Shown here: piece after piece, positions 55,524 through 64,000 of the stretch | Position numbering within the stretch: the first letter of the stretch is position 1 | Layout of the letters: every line of letters starts with the position of its first letter | DNA from: JAAXKN01 sp036261625 | GTDB lineage: Bacteria; Bacteroidota; Ignavibacteria; Ignavibacteriales; SURF-24 | DNA: 64,000 nt | NCBI GenBank assembly: GCA_036261625.1 | Contig: DATAKL010000058.1 | Span: 62,001-126,000 of the forward strand | Direction of reading: 5' to 3' | The notes under the pieces: model-generated | What the model saw: the letters and a program-made list of their open reading frames with translations, nothing else | Database searches by the model: none | What the model was told of the DNA's origin: nothing | Translations under genes and position numbers: made by a program

Positions 55524-56420
55524 ATGGACCAATTAAGAGATTTCACCGTACAGGCAAGCTCATTCGGCGGAGAGCTGGATATATCCTGGCAGTACCCTAT
55601 TGTAATGCCTCCGGAAGGTGCGAAGGTATATGTATTCAAAAGAAGTAAGACCGACGTAACAGAAGATGAAATAGCTGAGTATTTCAGGATGATTAACAAC
55701 CTGGAAGGCTTTAACTATAACGGCCTCATGGTATTTGATAACCTTCCCTTGGGTGCAATCGGCTTTATTGATATTAAGGTCCTTAATGATACAAAGCACT
55801 ACTACAAGGCAGTTCTAAGGGACGACACGACAGGGGAGTTATCCCTGAGCACAGGAGCAAACGGGACCCCCAAGCCCAGCATAAAAACACAGATCAAAGA
55901 CGGAAAAGAGCTTGTAAGGGTGGCAATTGAAAAGATGCTGGATAACGTCTACGACGCAAAAGGGGTAAACGTAAAGCTGGGTAAAGACATTAAAATAGAG
56001 AAGAACTTTTCTATAGATCCTGTTTTCCCGAACTACATAATGATTGAGCGCGTAAACGGAAGTTCACAGTACCGGTTTTGGAATAACGACTTTGCGCGTT
56101 ACGGGGGAAGCCTGATGAAAGGGGACATAGACGTTGATGTAATAAGAGCCACCTTCATTACAACAGAAAGCCCCGACAGACGCGACAAGGTAACAAACAT
56201 ATTCCGCGCATACAAGCCTTTCCTTATTTATGTAATAAAGATGCTGGGAGCAAAAGACGTATCTGTAAACGTGGAAGGGGACTATTATAACCCCGAGATC
56301 CACGGGATAAATGCAGTTGGAACGACGGTAATATTTTCTGTTGTAATTGAAAATCTGATGAAGCTTGACGTTCAGAAGGTAGACGTAATTTTAAGAGACA
56401 TTAAAGTAATTGAGGAATAA
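55524..56420 (+). CDS. Structural protein with fibronectin-type N-terminus
   Basis: 298 aa with no clear SD. Residues about 5-110 have the fibronectin-III/Ig-like beta pattern (GELDISWQYP ... YYKAVLRDDTTGELS). A C-terminal helical-beta domain follows. Such proteins join the neck or tail surface; the exact role is unknown. The 85 bases upstream contain TATAAT-like sequence and a weak hairpin at 55435-55465. Confidence 0.45.
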   Translation: MDQLRDFTVQASSFGGELDISWQYPIVMPPEGAKVYVFKRSKTDVTEDEIAEYFRMINNLEGFNYNGLMVFDNLPLGAIGFIDIKVLNDTKHYYKAVLRDDTTGELSLSTGANGTPKPSIKTQIKDGKELVRVAIEKMLDNVYDAKGVNVKLGKDIKIEKNFSIDPVFPNYIMIERVNGSSQYRFWNNDFARYGGSLMKGDIDVDVIRATFITTESPDRRDKVTNIFRAYKPFLIYVIKMLGAKDVSVNVEGDYYNPEIHGINAVGTTVIFSVVIENLMKLDVQKVDVILRDIKVIEE

Positions 56421-56421
56421 A

Positions 56422-56658
56422 ATGGCTAAGGAAAAATTAAACCTTGTTAAGGCAGAAAAAATAGGGCCGGAGGTAGAAGCAGCTAATACAGTGGAAATAC
56501 CGAAGGCACCTGCCTTACTGTTCAACCTGGGGGAAATTGAGAAGATAAAAGCCTTAAACAAGTTCCAGGTAATAAGGCTTGAACATTATCTCACCGCCCA
56601 GAAGATCTCACGCGATATGACCGTTGAAGAATGGGACAAAATAATTAAAAACTTATAG
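56422..56658 (+). CDS. Small hypothetical protein
   Basis: 78 aa from ATG 56422, directly after the upstream stop. Helical and Lys/Glu-rich. It stands between the structural gene and the lysis pair and may be a small structural or regulatory protein. Confidence 0.4.
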   Translation: MAKEKLNLVKAEKIGPEVEAANTVEIPKAPALLFNLGEIEKIKALNKFQVIRLEHYLTAQKISRDMTVEEWDKIIKNL

Positions 56659-56667
56659 AGGGGAAAA

Positions 56668-56967
56668 ATGCTTAACTGGATTAAAAACATTTCGCAGGAC
56701 ACAATAAACGTGCTGAAGATAATAACAGTTTTATCCCTAATATCGGTACTCTTTTTATGGGTTACATTTACCTACGCCATAACGCTCAGCAGTTTTTCAG
56801 TAGGCATGGTAAAGTTCGTAATATCGGTAAGCGTAGTCTGGATAGTGGATAAGGTTGGTTTTAGGCGCGTTGACACATTAAAATTACTGGAAGGAAATGC
56901 AATTGCGTACAGCATATTTTTACTTGGCCTTTGCGTTCTTGCTGCTGCCTGCATCTCCAGCAGCTAA
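56668..56967 (+). CDS. Putative holin-like membrane protein
   Basis: 99 aa. Three hydrophobic segments: residues 16-38, 45-61 and 78-96. The gene overlaps the CHAP lysin gene by 71 bases, which is the usual holin-endolysin arrangement. No sequence family is recognised, so the holin role is inferred from position and topology. Confidence 0.5.
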   Translation: MLNWIKNISQDTINVLKIITVLSLISVLFLWVTFTYAITLSSFSVGMVKFVISVSVVWIVDKVGFRRVDTLKLLEGNAIAYSIFLLGLCVLAAACISSS

Positions 56968-57445
56968 GGTGCCAGAGCACATAAAAATAGCCCAAAGCTT
57001 TGTAGGAGTAAAGGAAAAAACGGGCCACAACGACGGACCTGAAGTTGAAATGTTCCTGAAATCCGTTGGCCTGGGGAAAGGCTACGCCTGGTGCGCGGCT
57101 TTTGTTTCCTACTGCCTGGATAAAGCAAGGGTAGAATTCCCCAAAATTAGAAGCGCTATAGCCAGGAGCTTTGAGACTAAGGAAAGCATTAAGGCTATAG
57201 ACGTACTTCTGGGAAAGAAGAAGGTTAAAGACGGGAGTATAGTAGTATGGCGTAAAGGTTCGGGTCTGCAGGGCCATACGGCATTTGTAACGCACTGGGA
57301 CAGGGATAAGGGCGAGACAATTGAAGGCAATACATCTTCCGGGGCCAGTGGAAGCCAGAGGGACGGGGACGGGGTTTATAAGAGGAAAAGGAAAATTGAA
57401 CCGGCGAACTATTTCAGGATAACATCATTCTTAGAAGTAAAATAG
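56897..57445 (+). CDS. CHAP-domain lysin with signal-peptide-like N-terminus
   Basis: 182 aa. A hydrophobic leader (YFYLAFAFLLLPASPA, residues 7-22) precedes a CHAP domain: YAWC66AAFVSYC, then GSIVVWRKGSGLQGH127TAFVT and ETIEGN145TSSG give the Cys-His-Asn/Glu set. CHAP enzymes cleave peptidoglycan peptides or amide bonds. The leader would let it reach the periplasm without, or in addition to, the holin-like protein. It could also serve as a virion-associated wall hydrolase. Confidence 0.75.
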   Translation: MQLRTAYFYLAFAFLLLPASPAAKVPEHIKIAQSFVGVKEKTGHNDGPEVEMFLKSVGLGKGYAWCAAFVSYCLDKARVEFPKIRSAIARSFETKESIKAIDVLLGKKKVKDGSIVVWRKGSGLQGHTAFVTHWDRDKGETIEGNTSSGASGSQRDGDGVYKRKRKIEPANYFRITSFLEVK

Positions 57446-57476
57446 AAATTCAACAAATATAGGAGAGAATAGTAAG

Positions 57477-59177
57477 ATGATTACAGTTAACGGGAAAACC
57501 TACAGCGTACCTGACGTTTACTTTACAACTGAGGTAATAAACTTAGGTGCAAACACAATACCGGCTTTTAACGGTCTGCTCCACATAGGATCGGCCAGAA
57601 AAGGCATCCCCTACACGGCAGGGAAAGGCTACGAAGTAATTAAGGCCTTCTCAGACGTTCCGAGCGTGAAAAAGTTCTACGGCGCCGGGGAGTTATCAGA
57701 AGCCTTTGAGCAGGCCAAAGCGGGAGGTGCCGGAACAGACTACTTCCTTAACGCTGCAAAGCTGACGCGCGGGGTGGCAACAATTATGGATAATGCAGGT
57801 ACACCTGCAAGCTGCTTTGATATTACACCGAAGGAATACGGAGCCCACGGCAACGATATTTCTTTCAAAATAGCCACCGTAAGTACAACACTTACAATTA
57901 CAGTAATTCCGCCGAAGGCAACAAAGTTTTTATCTGCAAATGCCAGTACAACAAACAAAGAAATTTCTTTAGATGAAGTTGAGGGGCTTTTTGTCGGGCA
58001 GACCGGCTTCCTGGTTTCAAACACAGTAACCACCCCGCAGGCAGTTACTATTACAGCCGTTGACGCGGTTAATAAAAAGATCACCGTGGACGTAAACCCA
58101 ACAAGCGCCTTTGCAACGGCAGACTACGCAAGGTTCTTTTCCGAGGACACGGATAATGAGCAGGTTTTAACATTCGACACCGCAAGCGCCACGGTTAAGG
58201 ATATAATTGCAGGGATTAACGCCGGGAGCATACTTACAGCAGACAGGAAGGACTATACCGGCGTAGTACCGACCACAATGGCAAAAGCCTATCTGCAGGC
58301 CATAACAGGAGCCACAAAAGGCACAAGCCCCGCGGCAACAGAAATTGCAGGAGGCGACTACGACCTTTTAGGCGGTATGCTGCCGCAGCTTTTTGAAGAG
58401 TTCACAAACTTTACAAAGGCCAGGATAAGACTTGTAAACCTTCTTACCCCGACCTCATCGGTACACATGATCTTCAAGACCGTGGCACTCACGCTCAGAG
58501 GTATCAAGTACCCCATTCAGGTAATTACAGGTTGTGCCAAAGGGGACCTGGATAAGGAACTTACAGACGCGGACTATCCCATTCAGCGCCTTAAAGCCCT
58601 GAACAGTTCAGACGTAATTTTGTGCGTTATGGGCCTTGACGATAAAGCCGCTTACATTTCGCTGGCACCGCAGTTGGCAGGCCTTATGGCTGCAAATTCC
58701 GTAAAACACAACCTCACCTGGGACACGATCTCAGCAACTAAGGTTGAGAAGTTCTACGGTGAATCGAACAGAGAATCGGCCCTTCAGCCCCTAATTAACG
58801 CCGGAGCAATTGTAGTAAGGACCGGAGACGACGGATTTTTTATTGCCCAGGGATTAAACTCCTATCAGAAGCACGACAAGGAGTGGAACACCGAGGACAA
58901 GACTTCTTACCTCATTATGCAGGTTGGCATAGTTGACTTTGTAAATGAAGGTATCAACAAGGGTATGAAAGTAGGCTCCGACGACAGTACGGTTAATTCT
59001 GAAATGGAAAACCTTCTTGGAATACTCAAAAGCTTCTCTGATCAGGGCTTTATCACGAACTACGGAGTCTCCCGCAGCGAACGCATAGGAAACGCTATCT
59101 ACTTAGACCCGCAGTACGCACCGGTAAACAGTACGGACTTTGTAGGGGGAACAGTTAAGGTAATTATACCTAACTAA
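57477..59177 (+). CDS. Tail sheath protein
   Basis: 566 aa with AGGAGA upstream. The family pattern is clear: SVPDVYFTTEVINLG at the start, HIGSARKG, VKKFYGAGELSEAFEQAKAGGA, YGAHGNDISFK and a C-terminal section with MQVGIVDFVNEGINKG and RIGNAIYLDPQYAP. It forms the contractile tail sheath and makes the phage a myovirus. A variable beta insert lies at about 150-260. A terminator-type hairpin follows. Confidence 0.85.
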   Translation: MITVNGKTYSVPDVYFTTEVINLGANTIPAFNGLLHIGSARKGIPYTAGKGYEVIKAFSDVPSVKKFYGAGELSEAFEQAKAGGAGTDYFLNAAKLTRGVATIMDNAGTPASCFDITPKEYGAHGNDISFKIATVSTTLTITVIPPKATKFLSANASTTNKEISLDEVEGLFVGQTGFLVSNTVTTPQAVTITAVDAVNKKITVDVNPTSAFATADYARFFSEDTDNEQVLTFDTASATVKDIIAGINAGSILTADRKDYTGVVPTTMAKAYLQAITGATKGTSPAATEIAGGDYDLLGGMLPQLFEEFTNFTKARIRLVNLLTPTSSVHMIFKTVALTLRGIKYPIQVITGCAKGDLDKELTDADYPIQRLKALNSSDVILCVMGLDDKAAYISLAPQLAGLMAANSVKHNLTWDTISATKVEKFYGESNRESALQPLINAGAIVVRTGDDGFFIAQGLNSYQKHDKEWNTEDKTSYLIMQVGIVDFVNEGINKGMKVGSDDSTVNSEMENLLGILKSFSDQGFITNYGVSRSERIGNAIYLDPQYAPVNSTDFVGGTVKVIIPN

Positions 59178-59187
59178 AGCTTAAAAC

Positions 59188-59206
59188 GGGGGAGCCCGGC
59201 TCCCCC
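59188..59206 (+). terminator. GC-rich hairpin after the sheath gene
   Basis: GGGGGAGC (59188-59195), CCG loop, GCTCCCCC (59199-59206): a perfect 8-bp stem. The following AGAGAAAAGGC has no T-tract, so it may tune transcript levels between sheath and tube rather than stop transcription fully. Confidence 0.6.
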
Positions 59207-59252
59207 AGAGAAAAGGCAAATAAAAGAATTTAATAAAAAAAGAGGTACTACA

Positions 59253-59777
59253 ATGGGAAAATACAGTGAGGACATAGTAAACCGGGACGACCTTTACACC
59301 AGGGGGCACTCCGGAAGCAGCCTTGTATTTGAATTATACAAGAAAGGTAAGGACGGCAAAACAGAAAACCTTATAGCCAGAGGAACAGGCCTTAGCTGGG
59401 GTGAAAACTACCAGAACTTCCCCGTTCAGGAATGGGGCAAAGACAGCGTTTCGGAAGTTGTAATTGGAGCCATGCAGTTAGGGCAGTTACAGTTTTCATC
59501 TGTTTTATTCTTCAAGCTGAAGGACAAAATGCCGACCTTCAAGAACATACGTGAATTCCGAGAACTTACGGCAAAGGTATTTTTAGCCGAGGACCTGGCA
59601 GATCCGGATGCAGTATGTTTAAGGGGCAAGGTAGTTGATTACTTTGTTGGGGTTTACATTACAGGACAAAGTGAGAACTGGAACAGCCAGAGCCTTGCCT
59701 TGAAAAACGGCAACATGGTTTTCCGCCAGCGCTTCAGCCCCGAGGAGTATTACAAAGAAATAGCAAAGGAGAGCTAA
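59253..59777 (+). CDS. Tail tube protein
   Basis: 174 aa with GAGG upstream. Beta-rich with a helix (KNIREFRELTAKVFL), in the usual place between sheath and chaperones/tape measure. The tube forms the inner channel of the contractile tail. Assigned by position and size more than by sequence. Confidence 0.65.
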   Translation: MGKYSEDIVNRDDLYTRGHSGSSLVFELYKKGKDGKTENLIARGTGLSWGENYQNFPVQEWGKDSVSEVVIGAMQLGQLQFSSVLFFKLKDKMPTFKNIREFRELTAKVFLAEDLADPDAVCLRGKVVDYFVGVYITGQSENWNSQSLALKNGNMVFRQRFSPEEYYKEIAKES

Positions 59778-59785
59778 AATAATTT

Positions 59786-60280
59786 ATGCAGACAATAAAG
59801 GTAAACATAGATTATAAAGGAAAACCGAAGGACTTCGCTTTTAAGGCGGAGTCCTCTATTCTTGACGACCAGAGGATAAAAAGCGAAATGGCCTTTCTTT
59901 CCGGGGGTCTGGACAAGATGCTGGAATTTGACAACATAATGCTGGAGGCATACAGCAAGCACATCGAGGTAAACCGTGAGGCTTTTGGGGAAGAAGAGGC
60001 CAGAAGGATTGAAAAGGAGATCAAAGAAAAACCTCTGGAAGAGCTTACCGAAGAGGAGATTCAGGCGTTAAGGAGATATAGGAGTAACCGCCACTACCTG
60101 AAATACATTCAGATGGAGCAGGAAAAGACGAAGCTTTACTCCTACAGCTGGCTTAAGGTAATGTGCATTAGTCCGAAGGATTTTCCGTTTTTTGAGGAAG
60201 AGGAGCCTTTCCTGGATAATCTCCTTAAGGAGGTGGAAAAGGAGCTTGCCTTTTTTCGGAAAGAAAAGGAAAAATCTTGA
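59786..60280 (+). CDS. Tail assembly chaperone, first product
   Basis: 164 aa without an evident SD. Helical, acidic and Lys-rich (ELTEEEIQALRRYRSN); it ends RKEKEKS-stop at 60280. In myo- and siphophages a chaperone pair precedes the tape measure, the second part often made by ribosomal frameshifting. The next frame overlaps from about 60192, and a TTTTTTC run at 60251-60257 could allow a +1 or -2 shift. Confidence 0.6.
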   Translation: MQTIKVNIDYKGKPKDFAFKAESSILDDQRIKSEMAFLSGGLDKMLEFDNIMLEAYSKHIEVNREAFGEEEARRIEKEIKEKPLEELTEEEIQALRRYRSNRHYLKYIQMEQEKTKLYSYSWLKVMCISPKDFPFFEEEEPFLDNLLKEVEKELAFFRKEKEKS

Positions 60281-60626
60281 AAGGCTAATAGAACTAAGCG
60301 AGAAAGAACAACTCAGGGATGAAGAGTTCTACAAGCTGGCAGTAAAGGCAAGGAAGGATATAGTTTTATGGTGGAAGAAAAAATACAACTACAGCCGTAC
60401 AGACCCCCGGTACCTTAACGCCACGCAGACAGAGATATATGAAGATTTCCTGGAATGGATAATTGACAAGTACAATAAAGAATATGCCAATGACCCGCTG
60501 GCCGAAAGAATACTAAGGGGCAGGGAGAAAAACCCCGACTTTGACCTTGAAGAGACAGAACGCCTGGAAAAAGAAAACCGTGAAACAGAACAAAGAGAAC
60601 TGGAAAAGCTAAATGGACGACAATAA
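60246..60626 (+). CDS. Tail assembly chaperone, second product (frameshift extension or internal start)
   Basis: The frame is open from at least 60192; AAGGAGGT at 60227-60234 lies 11 bases before TTG 60246, giving a possible independent 126-aa protein beginning MPFFGKKRKNL. Alternatively a +1 slip from TTT to TTC at 60254-60257, with the slow codon CGG next, or a -2 slip, fuses it to the upstream chaperone. The product is charged and helical. It overlaps the tape measure gene by 14 bases. The mechanism is not decided by the sequence. Confidence 0.55.
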   Translation: MPFFGKKRKNLERLIELSEKEQLRDEEFYKLAVKARKDIVLWWKKKYNYSRTDPRYLNATQTEIYEDFLEWIIDKYNKEYANDPLAERILRGREKNPDFDLEETERLEKENRETEQRELEKLNGRQ

Positions 60627-63495
60627 AATTGGCATACACATAACGCCGGACTTTGATTCCTCGGGGCTGTTTAGTGCAGAAAGCCAGATAGACCGCTTAG
60701 AGCAGAAGGCCATGAACCTGCAGCAGAAAATGACGCAGACGGTTGGAAACTTTCTGGACAGTCCGCAACTTATTCCGGCATCCCCCGGAATGTCAGTAGC
60801 AGACATTGAGGGGCAGCAGAAGCTTCAGGAACAGCAGGCGCGCCTGACAGAAAGCCAGTACCAGAACCAAATGGAAATTATCTACCAGAAGCGCAGGCAG
60901 TTTTTAGACAACGGGATAAACTCTATCGGTTCGGGCGCTACAGATCAGGACCGCGCGCGTATATGGGCCCAGGCCAAGCAGATGTTTCCAAACCCTTCCT
61001 GGGGCGGGGGTGCCTCCTCCGGAGTGCCGGATCTGGAAGAGATAATTTCCGGGAAGCAGTTAAACTACACTGAGCGCTTCGGGGAGATTGAGGAAATGAT
61101 TGGGGGTGCCCCCCGTAATCAGCAGACGGGACTCATCTACAAAACACATCAAAGGCGGATTTCCCGGGAAATTCAGCAGACCGTTGACAACATAATTGAC
61201 GACATATCGGAAGAAGAGAAAGAAGCCGTAAAGAAACTCAGGCAGGCCGGAGCCGGGGAGGACGAAGTTTCAGCGGCAAAGAAGCCGTTCAGGGCCATGA
61301 GGGACCAAGTAAATGAAAGCGCCGAGAACCTGCAGAAACTAAATGAATCGGGGCAAAGGGCCGCAGACGGCTTTGAGAATATGGCAAAAAAGCTCTTTAC
61401 GGCGCTTGGAGTAATGAACCTGATCAATAAGGCCGCGGATGCATACCTGTTTAGCCCCATAACAACAGAGGCGCAGATTGAGGCCAAATACCAGACAGGC
61501 TTTGATATAACAAGCGGGACCAATAACGCCCAGCAGCAGATAACGGCCAGGATGAATGAAGTGGTTCTAAGGAACCAGCTTCAGGCAAAGCAGGACGCGG
61601 CTTTAATGAGCATATTAGGAACCGGAATAGGAGCAGGGATAGGAGCTATTGCAGGCTCACCCATGTTAGGCGGGATGATAGGAGGGGGAGCCGGAAGCCT
61701 GTTAGGGCAGTACATGATGACTGAGGCCGGAGCCGAGAACACGGAACTTCAGGCAGCGATTCAAAGAAGAATTATGCTGGCTCAGATGAGGGCTCAGAAC
61801 GTAGGGGCAGCGCGCATGCCTATACTGGGGGGCTCTATAATGGGAGCCAGGGGACTTTTAGGCTTCGACCCGAGGGTACAGGAGGCGCTTGGGTATTCGG
61901 GGCTGGGTTCCACGGACATTGAAGGCTACTCGATGCTGGACCAGGACCTCGGCTTTTATGACGCATTCTACAACAGAACCTCCGGAATTGTAGGGGGATT
62001 TACAAACTACTTCCGCGGGGAGGCGCAGTTAAGAGCCCTGGGGGGAAGGGTTGGGAATTTCCGGGGGAGGACGCCCGAAGAGGCTTTGAGGATGAGCCTG
62101 GCATATACCGAAGCCGCAGGAGGCTATAACGAGGGCGACATTCACGCAATTGACCGAATGGCAAGGAACACAGGACTTGACCCCGTGAGGCTCATGCAGT
62201 ATTCCAGAACAGCGCAAATGTTTAATAGGGGGACTGATAACGCCAGTTTTGTAGGTGGGGGAATAGCATTTACCCGAGAGCTTTATGGACCAAACAGCAA
62301 TGCGAAGATAATTGACGTACTTACCTCAATAAACTCACTAACCGAGCAACTTCTTAGCGTAAACAAGGATGCCAGACAGGACCAGGCATTTGCGGTTGCA
62401 AGAATCCCGGAACTTCTGTTCGGGCGGGAGAGCGCTTATGGCAGAATTGACCAAAAAGGGGGTATGGTATTAAGCGAACTGGAGAAGCTGGGGAGGGCGG
62501 GTAATGACGCACAACTGGCATTCCTTTATAATGCCTACGGAACACAGGACATAAAAGAGTTCTATGATCGTATGGATAGGGGCATTTGGGGAGATCCCAG
62601 GAACCTTCCCGACGTATTAAGGGCAACCGAAGGCTTTGGCAATAAGGGATGGGCTTTTCTTAGAAGCAAGGGGATAGACAACCCCGACATAAGAAACGCA
62701 ATTATGGACCTGATCAATAATGGCGGGGCGTACTTTACAGAAAATGAAACGGACGAAAAGGGCAATATCTTATACGAAGGGGAAGGGGAGAACAAGAAGG
62801 CTAAGACACGGCAGATATGGATTCCCAAAGATAAGATAATGGCGGGTGATAATGATACAACAATGCGTTTGGGAAAAATAATTGAGAAACAGGGAATTAA
62901 GGACGGTGTTATAAGCAGGCCTGAAGATGTTATGGCCGAGATAGGGAAAATGAACCTGGAAACGGCGAAAAAGTGGCAGGATATGGTTCTTGATATGACA
63001 AAAGAGCAGACAAAGCTATATACTGCCATAGGAAATACAGAAAAGGCTTTCAAAACAGTTTCAAAAGTCATGTCAGTTGCTTTTGAGCAGATGGAGTTTC
63101 AAATGGTCCGCAGCGGCATGGCAGACGACCCGAGGATGAATAGACTTTTAGGCTATTTTCAGGGGGAGGGAGGCAAAAAATTTCTTAATAATGAACTTGC
63201 CAAAAGCGGCACCTGGCAGGATCTTTACAGCAACCTGGCAAGTGACAAGGTAAAAGAAGAGATAAACCAGGGTAAAATAAAGACCGAAGCAGATGCAGAT
63301 AAAGAGTTCAAGAGGCTTTTAATGATGTTTTTGGAGCTTGTAAAAGAGGGCAGTATAACCAACAGGGAGGCTTTTCTTAATGCCGAACTACACGTTCACA
63401 AAGATGACTATGGGCAATCAGTAAAAGTTATTCAGAAAAGAGCTGAAACACAGCAGAAATTAGACTACCTGAAAAGCAGGGGACCAATAAATTGA
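60613..63495 (+). CDS. Tail tape measure protein
   Basis: 960 aa. Long helical N-terminal region (DRLEQKAMNLQQKMTQTVGN ...), a Gly-rich hydrophobic zone at about 335-372 (TGIGAGIGAIAGSPMLGG) that may insert in the membrane, and a helical C-terminal part. Length sets tail length; it is the largest gene of the tail module and follows the chaperones. It overlaps the next gene (TTGA). Confidence 0.8.
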   Translation: MDDNKIGIHITPDFDSSGLFSAESQIDRLEQKAMNLQQKMTQTVGNFLDSPQLIPASPGMSVADIEGQQKLQEQQARLTESQYQNQMEIIYQKRRQFLDNGINSIGSGATDQDRARIWAQAKQMFPNPSWGGGASSGVPDLEEIISGKQLNYTERFGEIEEMIGGAPRNQQTGLIYKTHQRRISREIQQTVDNIIDDISEEEKEAVKKLRQAGAGEDEVSAAKKPFRAMRDQVNESAENLQKLNESGQRAADGFENMAKKLFTALGVMNLINKAADAYLFSPITTEAQIEAKYQTGFDITSGTNNAQQQITARMNEVVLRNQLQAKQDAALMSILGTGIGAGIGAIAGSPMLGGMIGGGAGSLLGQYMMTEAGAENTELQAAIQRRIMLAQMRAQNVGAARMPILGGSIMGARGLLGFDPRVQEALGYSGLGSTDIEGYSMLDQDLGFYDAFYNRTSGIVGGFTNYFRGEAQLRALGGRVGNFRGRTPEEALRMSLAYTEAAGGYNEGDIHAIDRMARNTGLDPVRLMQYSRTAQMFNRGTDNASFVGGGIAFTRELYGPNSNAKIIDVLTSINSLTEQLLSVNKDARQDQAFAVARIPELLFGRESAYGRIDQKGGMVLSELEKLGRAGNDAQLAFLYNAYGTQDIKEFYDRMDRGIWGDPRNLPDVLRATEGFGNKGWAFLRSKGIDNPDIRNAIMDLINNGGAYFTENETDEKGNILYEGEGENKKAKTRQIWIPKDKIMAGDNDTTMRLGKIIEKQGIKDGVISRPEDVMAEIGKMNLETAKKWQDMVLDMTKEQTKLYTAIGNTEKAFKTVSKVMSVAFEQMEFQMVRSGMADDPRMNRLLGYFQGEGGKKFLNNELAKSGTWQDLYSNLASDKVKEEINQGKIKTEADADKEFKRLLMMFLELVKEGSITNREAFLNAELHVHKDDYGQSVKVIQKRAETQQKLDYLKSRGPIN

Positions 63496-64000
63496 TAATT
63501 CCGTTAAACCAGCCAAGAATAAGGCAGATAAGACCTGAGGTGATAATTTATGACGGGGATAACTCTTTTGATGCCAGCAGGTATGTTAAGGGGATAAATA
63601 CTGACGTTAGCCTGGACAGCCCAGTAGGAACAATGAGGGTGAGCTTTGTGCCGGTTAATAATGAAAACCTGGCTCTTTCTACAAGCGCCGTAATGAACCT
63701 GCTGCAAAGTAAGATAAGAAAATACTGCCGGATCAGTGTAAAAATAGACAGGTCTGAGCCTGAGCATACGTTCTACGGCATAATAGACCAGACGTTTGAA
63801 AGCAAGACTACAAATAACGGACAGACGGGGCGGACGTGGACGTGCAACTGCAGCAAGGCGCTCCCGAAACTCCTTATAAGAGATGAAATACCAAACACGC
63901 CGATACTGCAAAGCGACAAAAAAGTAATCAGCGAATTGGGAGAAGTAAGAGCCATGTTTCTGGGACTCCTAAGAGGGATGGATGAAGAGGGCAGGCACTC
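63492..64000 (+). CDS. Baseplate/hub-type protein, 5' part (cut by window end)
   Basis: At least 169 aa from TTG 63492 in a TTGA overlap; the frame runs off the window. The start IIPLNQPRIRQIRPEVIIYDG, and beta strands such as VGTMRVSFVPVNNENL and HTFYGIIDQTFESK, resemble hub or distal-tail proteins that follow the tape measure in myophages. No specific family is claimed on this partial sequence. Confidence 0.5.
   Translation, partial: MIIPLNQPRIRQIRPEVIIYDGDNSFDASRYVKGINTDVSLDSPVGTMRVSFVPVNNENLALSTSAVMNLLQSKIRKYCRISVKIDRSEPEHTFYGIIDQTFESKTTNNGQTGRTWTCNCSKALPKLLIRDEIPNTPILQSDKKVISELGEVRAMFLGLLRGMDEEGRH

Noticed and set aside
1..64000. tRNA genes, rRNA, insertion sequences or integrase/attachment sites
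   Set aside because: No cloverleaf-like intergenic sequence, transposase or recombinase motif was found; the intergenic gaps are too short to hold most of these.

Overview
The window is a dense, almost gapless stretch of a tailed phage genome (or a prophage of one). A terminase, portal, MuF-type head protein, prohead protease/scaffold, HK97-type capsid, tail sheath, tail tube, tape measure and the start of a baseplate-type gene are present, and the sheath makes it a contractile-tailed myovirus. No integrase, tRNA, rRNA, CRISPR array or ordinary bacterial housekeeping operon was seen, and no gene-free stretch exceeds 300 bases. The host cannot be named from the sequence. Clear Shine-Dalgarno sites, heavy use of AGG and ATA codons, TTGAC(A/T) boxes about 17 bases from TA-rich boxes, and several gene families I associate with phages of Bacteroidota-like bacteria suggest a host in or near that group; this is inference.

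Layout. 1-16.5 kb: end of a DnaC-like helicase loader, then a tightly packed forward operon of accessory genes: ASCH-like, DUF5131, HD phosphohydrolase, a split RlmN-like radical SAM enzyme, a YkgJ-like cysteine-cluster protein, a PD-(D/E)XK nuclease, SSB, zinc proteins, YopX-like, a membrane protein with two multiubiquitin-like domains, a DNA methyltransferase and a second radical SAM enzyme. 16.5-19.2 kb: small and large terminase, preceded by a repeat/hairpin block. 19.2-25.1 kb: sliding clamp, MazG-like protein, small membrane and zinc proteins, a receiver-like protein. 25.2-44.5 kb: portal, MuF head protein interrupted by an intein, DUF6527 protein, and two giant polyvalent proteins. The first (1290 aa) ends in a (p)ppGpp-hydrolase-type HD domain. 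The second (2702 aa) combines pyrophosphatase-like, ADP-ribosyltransferase-like, methyltransferase and SNF2-type helicase domains, with a class 3 intein inside the helicase P-loop. 44.6-47.9 kb: a reverse-strand island of eight genes with its own ribbon-helix-helix protein and two tandem 8-bp operator-like sites. 48.1-64 kb: forward morphogenesis genes from protease/scaffold and capsid through neck proteins, a RelA/SpoT-synthetase-like protein, membrane protein plus CHAP lysin, sheath, tube, chaperones, tape measure and a baseplate-type gene cut by the window end.

How it works together. The terminase fills a procapsid built from portal, protease/scaffold and capsid. The large polyvalent proteins sit among head genes and are probably packaged and ejected to disarm host defence or alarmone signalling on entry. 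The clamp, SSB, methyltransferase and winged-helix protein form a replication set, and some carry clamp-binding-like peptides. The most unusual features are the phage multiubiquitin-like protein, the two inteins at conserved active motifs, the paired (p)ppGpp hydrolase-like and synthetase-like domains, the tandem-repeat operator of the reverse island, and a family of GGC-centred inverted repeats ahead of several transcription units.
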